NCBI GenBank assembly: GCA_963643035.1
Contig: CAVIKO010000006.1
Coordinates: 1 to 64,000, forward strand
Reading direction: 5' to 3'
Length of the DNA: 64,000 nt
Origin: UMGS1696 sp963643035
Lineage (GTDB): Bacteria > Bacillota > Clostridia > Oscillospirales > CAG-272
Shown: positions 42,741 through 51,806 of the stretch, piece after piece
Numbering within the stretch: the stretch's first letter is position 1
Layout of the letters: the number at the start of each line of letters is the position of its first letter
Translations under genes and position numbers: made by a program
The notes under the pieces: generated by a model
Seen by the model: the letters and a program-made list of their open reading frames with translations, nothing else
Database searches by the model: none
What the model was told of the DNA's origin: nothing

Positions 42741-43367
42741 ATGGCAAGATATACTGGTCCTTCCTGCAAGCTCTGCCGCAGAGAAGGCAAAAAGCTTTTC
42801 CTCAAGGGCGACCGCTGCCTCTCCGATAAGTGCGCCGTCGCTCGTCGTGCCACGGTTCCGGGTCAGCACGGTGCAGGCCGCAAGACCATCAAGGAATACG
42901 GTCTCCAGCATAGAGAAAAGATGACCGCACGCCGTTACTACGGTGTTCAGGAAAAGCAGTTCTATGAATACTACGTAAAAGCCGACAAGAAGGCTGGCGT
43001 TACCGGTGAAAATATGCTCACCATCCTCGAGTGCCGTCTCGACAACGTTGTGTACAGAATGGGTCTCGCATCCAGCCGTAAGGAAGCACGTCAGATGGTT
43101 CGTCACGCACACTTCACCCTGAACGGCAAGAAAGTGGACATCCCGTCCATTATCTGCAAGGTCGGCGACGTAATCGCGCTCCGCGAAAAGAGCAAGGCTT
43201 CCGAAAAGTTCAAGATGCTCGTTGAAACCTCTGAAACCGCTGTGATCCCGAAGTGGCTTGAAATCGACCACGCCAACGCTACCGCAAAGGTGATTGCTCT
43301 GCCGAAGCGTGACGATATCGACTTCCCGTTCGAAGAACAGCTTATCGTCGAGTTCTACTCCAAATAA
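42741..43367 (+). CDS. rpsD: 30S ribosomal protein S4, zinc (C+) type
   Basis: 208 residues; primary 16S rRNA binder and often autoregulator of the alpha operon. N-terminal MARYTGPSCKLCRREG with CKLC and CLSDKC cysteines marks the zinc form. S4 domain VVYRMGLASSRKEARQMVRHAHFTLNGKKV. AGGAGG upstream. Confidence 0.98.
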   Translation: MARYTGPSCKLCRREGKKLFLKGDRCLSDKCAVARRATVPGQHGAGRKTIKEYGLQHREKMTARRYYGVQEKQFYEYYVKADKKAGVTGENMLTILECRLDNVVYRMGLASSRKEARQMVRHAHFTLNGKKVDIPSIICKVGDVIALREKSKASEKFKMLVETSETAVIPKWLEIDHANATAKVIALPKRDDIDFPFEEQLIVEFYSK

Positions 43368-43650
43368 TAATCCCCCAGAGCGCGCTTTCACGAGAGCGTT
43401 TCCCGGTCTCCTTTTGCATGGATCTGGGAAGTATGGGATCATCCATGAAGCACTCCGTTTCATGGACGACGGTATGGATGGCGGCGGAATCGCAAAGGAT
43501 GTTCCCTTACGGTTCCCCACCTTACCACATCCGACGGTTGCCTGACCTGACCTCTGTCCGGCTTGGCTTTGGAGGCTTTCCCCTTGCGAGAGATTGCGCA
43601 ACAGCAAATGTGTGGATTTGCAAACATTGGAAACGGAGGGTTATTAGTAC
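43368..43650. other. 283-nt spacer rpsD-rpoA
   Basis: No gene seen. One stretch repeats CATGG (TTGCATGGATC, ATCCATGAAGC, TTTCATGGACG) and can fold on itself (GATCATCCATGAAGCACTCCG...). Nothing was recognised as a promoter or terminator. Confidence 0.4.
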
Positions 43651-44622
43651 ATGATTGAGATTGAAAAGCCGAATATTGCGACGATCAATCTGAGTGAAGA
43701 TGGCAGAAACGGAAAGTTTATAATCGAACCCCTGGAGAGAGGATACGGTATCACGCTCGGAAATTCCCTGCGCCGCGTTCTCTTGAGCTCCCTGCCCGGA
43801 GTTGCCGTTACCAGCATTAAGATCGACAATGTGCTGCACGAGATCTCCACAATTTCCGGCGTAAAGGAAGACGTAACCGAAATTGTCCTCAACGTCAAAG
43901 GCATTACTGCGAAGCTCCACTGCGACGGCCCCAAAACGGTGCTGATCGATGTGACGGGCGGCGCAGATGTGACTGCCGGTGACATCAAGCAGGACGCGGA
44001 CATCGAAATCCTCAACCCGGATCACCACATCGCTACCGTCGGCGACAACGTGCGCTTCTTTATGGAGCTTACGTTTGATCACGGCAGAGGCTATGTGTCG
44101 CAGGAAAAGAATAAGCAGCTCTATCTGGCGCAGAGCCAGGGCGTCGCTGCTCCGATCGGTACCATTTTTACCGATTCGATTTACACTCCGGTTTATAACG
44201 TGAATTATACCGTCGAGAATACCCGCGTGGGCAGCAACACTGACTATGACAGACTCACTCTTGAAGTGCTGACCAACGGTGTAATCCTCGCGAAGGAAGC
44301 GATTTCTCTCGGCGCCAAGATACTCAACGAGCATCTCAACTTGTTCGTCGATCTTTCTGACGAAGCAAAGAATGCAGAGATCATGGTGGAACGTGAAGAA
44401 ACCATCAAAGAAAAGGTCCTTGAGATGACCATTGAGGAGCTTGACATGTCCGTCCGCAGCTTCAACTGTCTGAAGCGCGCCGGCATTGATACCGTTGAAG
44501 ATCTGATCAACCGAACCGAGGACGACATGATGAAAGTGCGTAACCTCGGTAAGAAGTCGCTGGAAGAAGTGATCCAGAAGCTGCATTCCCTTGGCCTCGA
44601 CCTCAAAAAGGAAGAGGAATAA
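43651..44622 (+). CDS. rpoA: RNA polymerase subunit alpha
   Basis: 323 residues. N-terminal dimerisation domain (IEPLERGYGITLGNSLRRVLLSSLPG) and C-terminal alpha-CTD (SFNCLKRAGIDTVEDLINRTEDDMMKVRNLGKKSLEEV). Normal length. AACGGAGGG upstream. Confidence 0.98.
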   Translation: MIEIEKPNIATINLSEDGRNGKFIIEPLERGYGITLGNSLRRVLLSSLPGVAVTSIKIDNVLHEISTISGVKEDVTEIVLNVKGITAKLHCDGPKTVLIDVTGGADVTAGDIKQDADIEILNPDHHIATVGDNVRFFMELTFDHGRGYVSQEKNKQLYLAQSQGVAAPIGTIFTDSIYTPVYNVNYTVENTRVGSNTDYDRLTLEVLTNGVILAKEAISLGAKILNEHLNLFVDLSDEAKNAEIMVEREETIKEKVLEMTIEELDMSVRSFNCLKRAGIDTVEDLINRTEDDMMKVRNLGKKSLEEVIQKLHSLGLDLKKEEE

Positions 44623-44753
44623 GGATCGCGTGAACGGATCCCACCCACTATATATGATTTTCACTCCCGTCCTCGCTATCGGAGGAGACCGCGCAGTCTG
44701 AAGCTGCCGGTTCAAACGGGAACAACCCATTTTGCATAAGGAGGACATGGAAT

Positions 44754-45098
44754 ATGCCCGGTACCAGAAAGCTCGGCAGACCCACGGCTCACAGAAACGC
44801 TATGCTTCGTGGCATGGTAACCTACCTGATTGAAAACGGTTCCATCGAAACCACGCTGACCCGCGCCAAGGAAGTCCGTGCCATCGCTGAAAAAATGATC
44901 ACGCTCGGCAAGAAGAACACCTTAGCTTCTCGCCGTGCTGCTCTCGCTTATATCACCAAGGAAGACGTAGTTAAGAAGCTCTTCGACGAGGTGGCTCCCA
45001 AGTACGCAGATCGTAACGGTGGTTACACCCAGATCTTCAAGCTCGGGCCGCGCCGCGGCGACGCAGCCGAAATGGCTCTCATCAAGCTGGTAGACTGA
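44754..45098 (+). CDS. rplQ: 50S ribosomal protein L17
   Basis: 114 residues. MPGTRKLGRPTAHRNAMLRGMVTYLIENGSIETT and YTQIFKLGPRRGDAAEMALIKLV are diagnostic. Last gene of the alpha operon, followed by a strong terminator. Confidence 0.97.
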   Translation: MPGTRKLGRPTAHRNAMLRGMVTYLIENGSIETTLTRAKEVRAIAEKMITLGKKNTLASRRAALAYITKEDVVKKLFDEVAPKYADRNGGYTQIFKLGPRRGDAAEMALIKLVD

Positions 45099-45121
45099 AT
45101 TTGCTGATGCAGATTCTAAAT

Positions 45122-45197
45122 AGCACCAAGAATCGGTGCTGTTTGCCTGATGTATGATAGAAAGTCCCTTTATCTGCACGATAGAGGGACTTTTTTC
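45122..45197 (+). terminator. Terminator of the alpha operon (double hairpin)
   Basis: AGCACC/GGTGCT (45123-45141) is followed by AAAGTCCCTTTATC (45161-45174) paired with GATAGAGGGACTTT (45180-45193), loop TGCAC, then T6. Confidence 0.92.
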
Positions 45198-45606
45198 CTT
45201 GTCGCCAGCCAAAAATTCACAGATTCCTATTCCATAAAGCCCCCTTTTGTGGTATACTATGTTGTGATGGTGTGAAATAGGAAACGCATGCTTTTATTGA
45301 AAGCAAGTCTGGAAAAACCAGTGATGACTTACAATCAAGAAAACTGCGATAACGGTAAAAATGAATCAATGGATGCAATTTCTCCCCGTAGAAGGCTGGA
45401 TTCCGAGTTTAGCAAGCTAAACTCACGGGAGCCGCTCGCAAACGATATCCGTCGGGCAAAGACGGGGCTATATTGATGCGCAAATAGATTTGCACAAACG
45501 AAATCCATTCCCTCCCCTAATAAAAGTTTTTGGAGGTCGTCGGATCCTTTTCTACGAAAAGACCTTTTTTCAAAAAAGGTTCTGACGTCGTTCCCCGGAG
45601 TAAATT
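45198..45606. repeat. Intergenic composite repeat upstream of the flippase gene
   Basis: After a possible weak promoter (TTCCAT 45230-45235, 17 bp, TATACT 45253-45258) the region contains CACGGGAGCCGCTCGCAAACGAT (about 45424) and AAATAGATTTGCACAAACGAAATCC (about 45482), matching 49679 and 49733, then TAATAAAAGTTTTTGGAGG and R1 copy e with ACCTTTTTT/AAAAAAGGT (45562-45580). A 62-codon open frame at 45288-45476 runs into the repeat and is not considered a gene. Confidence 0.75.
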
Positions 45607-47037
45607 ATGAATGTATATAAAAAGCTAATGACGAATACGGCGCTGATCGCATTGAGTACGTTCGGGTCGAAGCTGTTGGTATTTCTGCTCACACCGTTTT
45701 ATACGCGGGTGCTGTCGGAGACGGAATACGGCATCATGGACAACGTGGTGCAGCTCGCGAATCTGCTCATCCCGATTGCGTCTGTGGGAATTGCCAACGC
45801 CGTAATCCGATTCGGCATGGACGAGGTGACGGATCGCCGTGCCGTGTATACGTTCGGGATCGTTGTGACCGCGCTCGGCTCGGCGGTGCTGCTCTTATTG
45901 TATCCGCTGTTGAACCTGATCCCGTACACACATGGATACACGGTGCTTGTGTGTTTCTACGTCATCGCGTCGAACTTCTATGCGGCGTGCAGCCAGTTTG
46001 CCAGGTCTGGCGGGAATGTACGGCTGTATGCGGAGGCAGGGATTCTATGTACCGCGGTCAATATCGGGCTGAACATCCTTTTCCTCGCCGTGTTCCACTG
46101 GGGCGTGCCTGGGTACGTTCTGTCGAGCATCCTGTCGGATTTCACGTGCGCGGCATTCTGTATCATCAAGGACAAGCAGTGGCGAGCGTTCTCCCTTGCG
46201 TCGATTCTGCCGAAAGAGCGGCGCACCACCGATCGGGACATGCTCCGGTACGCAATCCCGCTGATCCCGACGACGATCTGCAGTTGGGTGATCAATATTT
46301 CCGATCGATTCATCATCACGTCCGTCCTCGGCTCGGCTGAAAACGGACTGTACTCCATCTCGAACAAGATTCCGACGATCCTTATCATCATCTCGAACAT
46401 CTTCACCTACGCTTGGCAGTTGTCGGCGTTTGTGAATCAGCCACGTGAGGAGCGGGAGCGGCTCTTCTCCAATGTGGCAAAGGTGTACCAGGCGGTGGCG
46501 TTTACGGGTGCGGCTTGGCTGATGGTGACGGCGAAGCTATCCACAATGGTATTGGCGGCTCCGTCGTTCTATCCGGCATGGCGCGAGGTACCGATGCTCG
46601 TTCTGGCGACGACGTTCTGCTGTCTCGCGAACTTCCTGACCTCGGCGTATCTGGTGGACAAGCGGAGCGTGGCGACTTTTGTGACGATCTTCATCGGCGC
46701 GGTGCTGAATGTGATCGGCAACCTGCTCTTAGTGCACCCGCTCGGTGCGATGGGCTGTGCGATCTCGACCTGCGTGAGCTATTTCGTCATGTTCGTGATC
46801 CGCTTCTTCCACAGCCGCACCTCCGTCCGCATTCGGTGGGACGGCGGTCGTTTTATCGCAAGCTTGGTGCTTGTGGTCGCCCTCTGTACCGTCATGATCC
46901 TTGAGATTCCTTATTACCTTCCCGTCTCGATCGCTTTGACCGCTGTTGTAACGATTCTGAATTTCCGCCATCTGATCAAAGCTGCGTTGAAGTTGCTGCG
47001 CCGTGATCGGAAAAACGGTGGAAACGCGGCTTCTTGA
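45607..47037 (+). CDS. Polysaccharide flippase (Wzx/RfbX-like, MVF superfamily)
   Basis: 476 residues with 12-14 membrane helices. LIALSTFGSKLLVFLLTPFYTRVLSETEYGIMD and the middle RYAIPLIPTTICSWVINISDRFIITSVLGSAENGLYSI are typical of oligosaccharide flippases that move lipid-linked glycan repeat units across the membrane. No glycosyltransferases are nearby. The start is 7 bases after the end of a hairpin element, with CCGGAG as ribosome-binding site. Confidence 0.88.
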   Translation: MNVYKKLMTNTALIALSTFGSKLLVFLLTPFYTRVLSETEYGIMDNVVQLANLLIPIASVGIANAVIRFGMDEVTDRRAVYTFGIVVTALGSAVLLLLYPLLNLIPYTHGYTVLVCFYVIASNFYAACSQFARSGGNVRLYAEAGILCTAVNIGLNILFLAVFHWGVPGYVLSSILSDFTCAAFCIIKDKQWRAFSLASILPKERRTTDRDMLRYAIPLIPTTICSWVINISDRFIITSVLGSAENGLYSISNKIPTILIIISNIFTYAWQLSAFVNQPREERERLFSNVAKVYQAVAFTGAAWLMVTAKLSTMVLAAPSFYPAWREVPMLVLATTFCCLANFLTSAYLVDKRSVATFVTIFIGAVLNVIGNLLLVHPLGAMGCAISTCVSYFVMFVIRFFHSRTSVRIRWDGGRFIASLVLVVALCTVMILEIPYYLPVSIALTAVVTILNFRHLIKAALKLLRRDRKNGGNAAS

Positions 47038-47095
47038 ATAGAGATAAGGAAACTGCGCATTCCGAGCAAGAACTTTTATGAGGGGATGGATTTGA

Positions 47096-47215
47096 ATATA
47101 GTTTGTACAAGTCCGTTTGCTCGCCAATTTGGTTCCGACCTTACTGACTTTCGTAGTGACCCAACAGGTATCGTCCGCCCTCTACGGGGAGCGATTGTGC
47201 TCGTTTATTTATTAG
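47096..47215. repeat. Dispersed repeat E5 (copy)
   Basis: ATATAGTTTGTACAAGTCCGTTTGC ... GGTATCGTCCGCCCTCTACGGGGAGCGATTGTG aligns along its length with 49394-49500. It is preceded by GCAAGAACTTTTATGAGGGGATGGA, the usual partner segment. Confidence 0.8.
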
Positions 47216-47279
47216 AGATTTGCTGGATAGCGGATTTTTCTTGAAACAATTGATATATCACAGAAGAAGGAGCGTTAAT

Positions 47280-47489
47280 ATGGCACAGAAGAACAAGGTC
47301 GCGTTTGTGGCGCGGATGGATGAAGACATGTACAAGAAGTTTATCGCAGTTGCGGAAAAGGAAGGACGGACACCGAACAACCACTTCCTCTATCTCCTGC
47401 GCACGAACATTGCGTACTACGAACGGATCCACGGCAGATTAGACACAAGCGGAATCGAGCTGCCGAAAGAGGACGAGACTGCGGAATAA
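47280..47489 (+). CDS. Small ribbon-helix-helix-like protein
   Basis: 69 residues. KVAFVARMDEDMYKKFIAVAEKEGRTPNNHFLYLLRTNIAYYERIHG looks like an Arc/CopG-type beta-alpha-alpha DNA-binding fold (beta strand FVARM, helix 1 EDMYKKFIAVAEKEG, turn R-T-P-N, helix 2 NHFLYLLRTNIAYYERI). AGAAGGAG is 9 bases before ATG 47280. No toxin gene is adjacent, so it is not obviously an antitoxin. Confidence 0.7.
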   Translation: MAQKNKVAFVARMDEDMYKKFIAVAEKEGRTPNNHFLYLLRTNIAYYERIHGRLDTSGIELPKEDETAE

Positions 47490-47705
47490 GGAAAAAGCAA
47501 TCGCTAAAAAACAAGGCCCATCTACGATAACGGTATTCTTACGATCAGGGTGTGATTCTTAAAGGATTCGACATAAACATAGTCGGATTTGAAAAACCTA
47601 AATTTTTTCTATTCCATTTATAAAAGTTCTTGCCCAGAATACGCAGCTTTCTGACTTCTATTCAAAAGCCGCGTATCCCCTTTCTAACGGGAGGTATTCT
47701 ATAGT

Positions 47706-49310
47706 ATGTTAGCGATCACGAGCGGAGCAGCGCTGTACGGAATCGACGGATTTCTGGTGACAGTGGAATGCACAGCGGAGCGGAATCTGCCGGAATTTGA
47801 GATTGTCGGATTGCCGGACGCCGCGGTACGGGAATCGGAACTGCGGATCTACACAGGCGCGAAAAACTGCGGATTTGCGATTCCGGAGATGGAGATCAGC
47901 GTGAATCTGGCTCCGGCGGATCGGAAGAAGGAAGGCACCGCGCTGGAGTTGGCGATTTTATGCGCGATCTATCAGACGTGCGGGGTGATCATTCCGTCGT
48001 GCGACATGGGGACGAAGTGCTTCATCGGGGAAATTTCGTTTTCCGGCGAGGTACGGAGCGTGCGCGGCGTACTGGGTATGACGTTGGCGGCGATCCACGC
48101 GGGAAAAACAGAGATATTCGTGCCGGAGGCGAATATTGGAGAAGCGTCTGTGGCGGAAACGGATGGTGTGTCGATCTACGGCGTGCCGGACATTCCGACA
48201 CTGCTTTTGCATCTGAACGGGCGGGAGCGGATGGCGCCGAGCGCGGCGGATCCGTTTGCGCGTGTCGCAGATCCGGTGTTCGACGTGGATTTTGCCGAGG
48301 TCAAGGGACAGTTCCGTGCGAAGCGGGCGATGGAGGTCGCTGCTGCCGGGGGACACAACATTCTCCTGATCGGCCCGCCGGGATCTGGCAAATCGATGCT
48401 TGCAAAACGGCTGCCGACAATTCTGCCGCCGATGCACCGGGAGGAGGCACTGGAAGCGACAAAAATCCACTCGTGTGCGGGGATGCTGTCAGAGGAGCTG
48501 CCGTACATACAGAACCGGGTGTTCCGATCGCCACACCACAGTCTGAGTACAGCTGCGCTTGTCGGCGGCGGAAAGGTGCCGTCACCGGGGGAGATATCGC
48601 TGGCGCATCACGGAGTGCTGTTCCTCGATGAGTTTCCGGAGTTTCGCAAGGATGCGATGGAAGCGCTGCGGCAGCCGATCGAGGACAGACAGGTGACAAT
48701 CACACGTGCGGCGGGTAGGGTGACATATCCGGCGGATTTTCTCTTAGTCTGCGCGATGAATCCGTGCCCGTGCGGCTATTACGGAAGTCGGGACGAAGCA
48801 CACCCATGCAAATGTACCGCAAAGGCGATTGCGGCGTATCTTGAAAAGATCAGCGGACCGATGCTCGACCGGATCGACATTCAGATGGAGATGCCCGCGC
48901 TGTCCTTTGCCGAATTGTCGGAGGCAAAGCCGGGCGAATCGTCAACGGAGATTCGTGACAGAGTAAAAGCGGCGCGGGAGCTTGCGATGCGCCGATTCCG
49001 GGAATCGGGCATTCCGGGTGATCCGATCTTCTCAAACAGCCGTCTATCCGGGGAAGCTCTGCGCCGATTCTGCGCTCTCGACGAGGAAACGACGGCGGTG
49101 ATGGAGGATGTTTTCAATCGCCTCCACATTTCCGCCCGCGCCTACGATCGGATCCTCCGTGTAGCTCGCACTCTTGCCGATCTTGAATCGGTGGTGCGAA
49201 CAGGCGGCTCCGAGCAGTCGGGCATTCCGGGCGGCGCGATCGCCAAACGACACCTCCTTGAAGCCGTCCAGCTCCGCGCTCTCGATAAAAAATACTTCGG
49301 CGGTCGGTAA
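47706..49310 (+). CDS. comM: YifB/ComM-type Mg-chelatase-like AAA+ ATPase
   Basis: 534 residues. N-terminal ChlI-like S5 domain (EFEIVGLPDAAVRESELRI, SVNLAPADRKKEGTALELAI), AAA+ core with Walker A IGPPGSGKSMLAKRLP and Walker B VLFLDEFPEF, the cysteine segment CAMNPCPCGYYG, and the C-terminal Mg_chelatase_C domain. In competent bacteria ComM is a branch-migration helicase for integrating DNA; the role outside competence is not settled. GGGAGG precedes the ATG. Confidence 0.93.
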   Translation: MLAITSGAALYGIDGFLVTVECTAERNLPEFEIVGLPDAAVRESELRIYTGAKNCGFAIPEMEISVNLAPADRKKEGTALELAILCAIYQTCGVIIPSCDMGTKCFIGEISFSGEVRSVRGVLGMTLAAIHAGKTEIFVPEANIGEASVAETDGVSIYGVPDIPTLLLHLNGRERMAPSAADPFARVADPVFDVDFAEVKGQFRAKRAMEVAAAGGHNILLIGPPGSGKSMLAKRLPTILPPMHREEALEATKIHSCAGMLSEELPYIQNRVFRSPHHSLSTAALVGGGKVPSPGEISLAHHGVLFLDEFPEFRKDAMEALRQPIEDRQVTITRAAGRVTYPADFLLVCAMNPCPCGYYGSRDEAHPCKCTAKAIAAYLEKISGPMLDRIDIQMEMPALSFAELSEAKPGESSTEIRDRVKAARELAMRRFRESGIPGDPIFSNSRLSGEALRRFCALDEETTAVMEDVFNRLHISARAYDRILRVARTLADLESVVRTGGSEQSGIPGGAIAKRHLLEAVQLRALDKKYFGGR

Positions 49311-49393
49311 TGAGGATGCGGGGAACGAGGGAACGGGAAAACGGGGGAACGGGACGCTTTTGAAAAAGCTTGGCAAAACTTTTGTGAAAAAAG

Positions 49394-49500
49394 GATGGGA
49401 TGGAGTTTGTGCAAGTCCATGTGCGCATCAATTTCGTTCCGTCCAAATCATCAGAAGATCGTCCGCACACTACGGAAAGCGATTGCGGTCACTTGTTGCT
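49394..49500. repeat. Dispersed repeat E5 (copy)
   Basis: GGAGTTTGTGCAAGTCCATGTGC ... AAGATCGTCCGCACACTACGGAAAGCGATTGCGG aligns with 47096-47215. The preceding G-rich tract and GGCAAAACTTTTGTG are the usual partners. Confidence 0.8.
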
Positions 49501-49509
49501 TATAACTAA

Positions 49510-49627
49510 TGCAAAAACCGCCTATCGTATGTTGGAATACTGCTGTATCGCACGTTTCGTATTTCAATCTTTTTTAAAACGAAACGTAGATAAGCACTTT
49601 TCAAACATTACGATAGGCGGTTTTCTA
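49510..49627. repeat. MITE-like element with 16-bp terminal inverted repeats
   Basis: AAAACCGCCTATCGTA (49514-49529) is exactly opposed by TACGATAGGCGGTTTT (49609-49624), with inner arms CGTTTCGT (49553-49560) and ACGAAACG (49579-49586). A solo right end is found at 53533-53558. No transposase gene is in the window. Confidence 0.85.
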
Positions 49628-49654
49628 CATTATAAAGATACAAATGGACACAAT

Positions 49655-49835
49655 CGCCACCGTAGACGGCGGATCCCTCCGGGAGCCGCTCGCAAATGAT
49701 CTTCTCAGGGAACGGATCGCTCACATTGAGAAGCAAATGGATTTGCACAGACTATATCCAAATCCATCCCCTCATAAAAGTTTTTGGAGATGTCAGAACC
49801 TTTTTTCAAAAAGGTTCTGACGTCGTTCCCCGTTC
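49655..49835. repeat. Inverted E5 repeat plus R1 hairpin (copy f)
   Basis: GGGAGCCGCTCGCAAATGAT and AAATGGATTTGCACAGACTATATCC match 45427 and 45482. It is followed by CATAAAAGTTTTTGGAGAT and a perfect 14-bp stem GTCAGAACCTTTTT (49790-49803)/AAAAAGGTTCTGAC (49806-49819). It lies just downstream of the minus-strand GH35 gene and could terminate it. Confidence 0.88.
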
Positions 49836-49837
49836 TC

Positions 49838-51610
49838 TTAGCCCAAATCCGGGACATCCACAAATTCGATTTCCGCGCGGTCGTAGCCGTCGGTTTCGAG
49901 AACAAGAATTTCGTTGTCGCCGGAGCGAAGCATCGGGGCGGGGCAGTAGAGGGTCTTTTGCGGACCGGCATCGAGGTAGTAGCGACCCAGATTGAAGCCG
50001 TTGACGAGAACGATGCCGTGATGGAAACCGTCGAGCTTGATGAACGTATCCTTCGGCGCACCATCGATCACGAGATTGCCGCGCAGGAGATTCGTACCCT
50101 CTGCGGAGCCTGCCGGGGTAGCATCGTAGGTCACATGTGCGAGATTGTCTAAGGCAAACGGAATCATCTCCCAGCCGAAGTGGTACTGCTGTCCGAACCG
50201 GATGCCCACTGCACCCTTGCGGTCCCGCAGCTTCGGACCATAGTTCACGCGCCCCATATCCTCCACGAAAATGTCCAGTTTCACGGACTGTCCGTGATCG
50301 AGGTTCAGCGGCACGTCCGCCGTCCGGCGATCCCTCTCAAAGATGCCGCAGAATTTGCCGTCCATGAATACCGTTGCACGGTCGTGCAACACGTCAAACT
50401 CGAGCTTTACGCCGGAGATCGGCCCGTGGATCACTGTGGAATACATCGCAAAACCGTGGTACTGCCCGATCTCTTCCATATATACCGGTGCAGGTGTCGG
50501 GATCGGGGCGGCAGTCTCCCGGACAGCGCGGCAGATCGGAGCGGTTTCCGTGAGCGCAACCTTGCCGTACGCCGCTTTTTCGCTGTTTTTCACCGTCAGC
50601 GGCGGCAGCTTGATCCCCTCATACTCCTCCACGAGTGCGCGCATTGCCAGATACGTCGGCGTGATGTCCCCGGCCTCGGTCAGTGGCGCGTTGTAGTCGT
50701 AGCTCGTGATTGTCGGCTGGTATACGCCCGTGTGGTTTGCGCCGTTCGTGAAACCGAAATTTGTGCCGCCGTGGAACATATAGAAGTTCAGAGATGCACC
50801 GTAATCGAGCATTTCCCGGAAGCAGTCGATGATCTCCTCGGTCGGACGCACGTGGTGGTTCTCATACCAGTGGTCGAACCAGCCGCTCCAGAATTCACCG
50901 CACATCGTCGGGCCCATCGAGCGGTTCCCCTTTTTGCGGAAATCGTTGAGGGCATCGAAATTCTGCTTCGCGCGGGAGCCAAAATTCGCCACAGACAGAT
51001 ATTCCGGCAGCGTTCCGCCGTTCAGCATCCAGTCGCAGGCACCGTCCGAAGTGAAGAGCAGGCAGTCCACACCGCACTCGCGGTAGATGTCCACCACCGC
51101 GCGCATGTAATCGTGATCGTTGCCGTAACTGCCGTATTCGTTCTCGATCTGCACCATCATTACATTGCCGCCGCGGGTGGACAGCCGATCGCCCACCTCA
51201 CGGAAGAGAGCATGGTAGTACCGGCGCACTTTTTCGATGTACGCGGGATCGTTGCAGCGGAGCGCAATCTTGTCGTATTTTAAGAGCCATGCCGGAAGTC
51301 CGCCGAAATCCCATTCGGAGCAGATGTACGGACCTGGCCGCAGGATTACGTTCAATCCCAGCTCTGCAGCGAGATCGATGTACGCGGCGATGTCCAGCAT
51401 CCCGGTGAAATCGAATTTGCCTTCCTCCGGCTCGTGGAGGTTCCAGCAGGTGTAGGTTTCCAGCGTGTTGAAGCCGCATTCCTTCAGCTTCTGGAGACGG
51501 TCGCGCCAGTATTCCCGCGGGATTCGGAAATAGTGCATCGCGCCCGAGATGATCCGGTACGGCTTGCCGTCCAGATAGAATTGTTTTTCGTCATAGGTCA
51601 GGATTGCCAT
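49838..51610 (-). CDS. GH35 beta-galactosidase
   Basis: 590 residues, no signal peptide. TIM-barrel GH35 with the acid/base Glu in VQIENEYGSYGND (about 155) and the nucleophile Glu in MCGEFWSGWFDHW (about 230). MHYFRIPREYWRDRLQKLKECGFNTLETYTCWNLHEP is the family's N-terminal block. C-terminal jelly-roll domains follow. It hydrolyses terminal beta-galactosides, probably imported oligosaccharides. ATG 51610 is preceded by GGAGGG. Confidence 0.94.
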   Translation of the reverse strand: MAILTYDEKQFYLDGKPYRIISGAMHYFRIPREYWRDRLQKLKECGFNTLETYTCWNLHEPEEGKFDFTGMLDIAAYIDLAAELGLNVILRPGPYICSEWDFGGLPAWLLKYDKIALRCNDPAYIEKVRRYYHALFREVGDRLSTRGGNVMMVQIENEYGSYGNDHDYMRAVVDIYRECGVDCLLFTSDGACDWMLNGGTLPEYLSVANFGSRAKQNFDALNDFRKKGNRSMGPTMCGEFWSGWFDHWYENHHVRPTEEIIDCFREMLDYGASLNFYMFHGGTNFGFTNGANHTGVYQPTITSYDYNAPLTEAGDITPTYLAMRALVEEYEGIKLPPLTVKNSEKAAYGKVALTETAPICRAVRETAAPIPTPAPVYMEEIGQYHGFAMYSTVIHGPISGVKLEFDVLHDRATVFMDGKFCGIFERDRRTADVPLNLDHGQSVKLDIFVEDMGRVNYGPKLRDRKGAVGIRFGQQYHFGWEMIPFALDNLAHVTYDATPAGSAEGTNLLRGNLVIDGAPKDTFIKLDGFHHGIVLVNGFNLGRYYLDAGPQKTLYCPAPMLRSGDNEILVLETDGYDRAEIEFVDVPDLG

Positions 51611-51643
51611 AAGTACCCTCCGTATTGGTGCGTTTTCCCCTGT

Positions 51644-51652
51644 ATTATACCA
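51644..51652 (-). promoter_or_regulatory. Extended -10 promoter of the GH35 gene
   Basis: On the minus strand TGGTATAAT gives a TGn extension to a perfect -10 (51649-51644). The -35 region (TAGCTT at 17 bp) is poor, as expected for extended -10 promoters. It lies about 35 bases before the ATG. Confidence 0.7.
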
Positions 51653-51762
51653 CATATTCAAGGAAAAAGCTACCGTTCTTGGAGCCTGATAGGAAAATTT
51701 TCTATGAAAATCGCGCGGCAGGCAAAAAAATGCAAATCGGTGGATTTTTTTCGTAAAACCTA

Positions 51763-51791
51763 TTGCAATCCGCAGGCAAATGCGTTATAAT
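51763..51791 (+). promoter_or_regulatory. Sigma-A promoter of tRNA-Ala
   Basis: TTGCAA at 51763-51768, 17-bp spacer, TATAAT at 51786-51791, 15 bases before the tRNA 5' end. Confidence 0.88.
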
Positions 51792-51806
51792 AATATCATC
51801 CGTGAT

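Noticed and set aside
45288..45476. 62-residue open frame after the alpha operon
   Set aside because: Its second half lies in a dispersed repeat that also occurs at about 49660-49700 in non-coding sequence, and it has no good ribosome-binding site.
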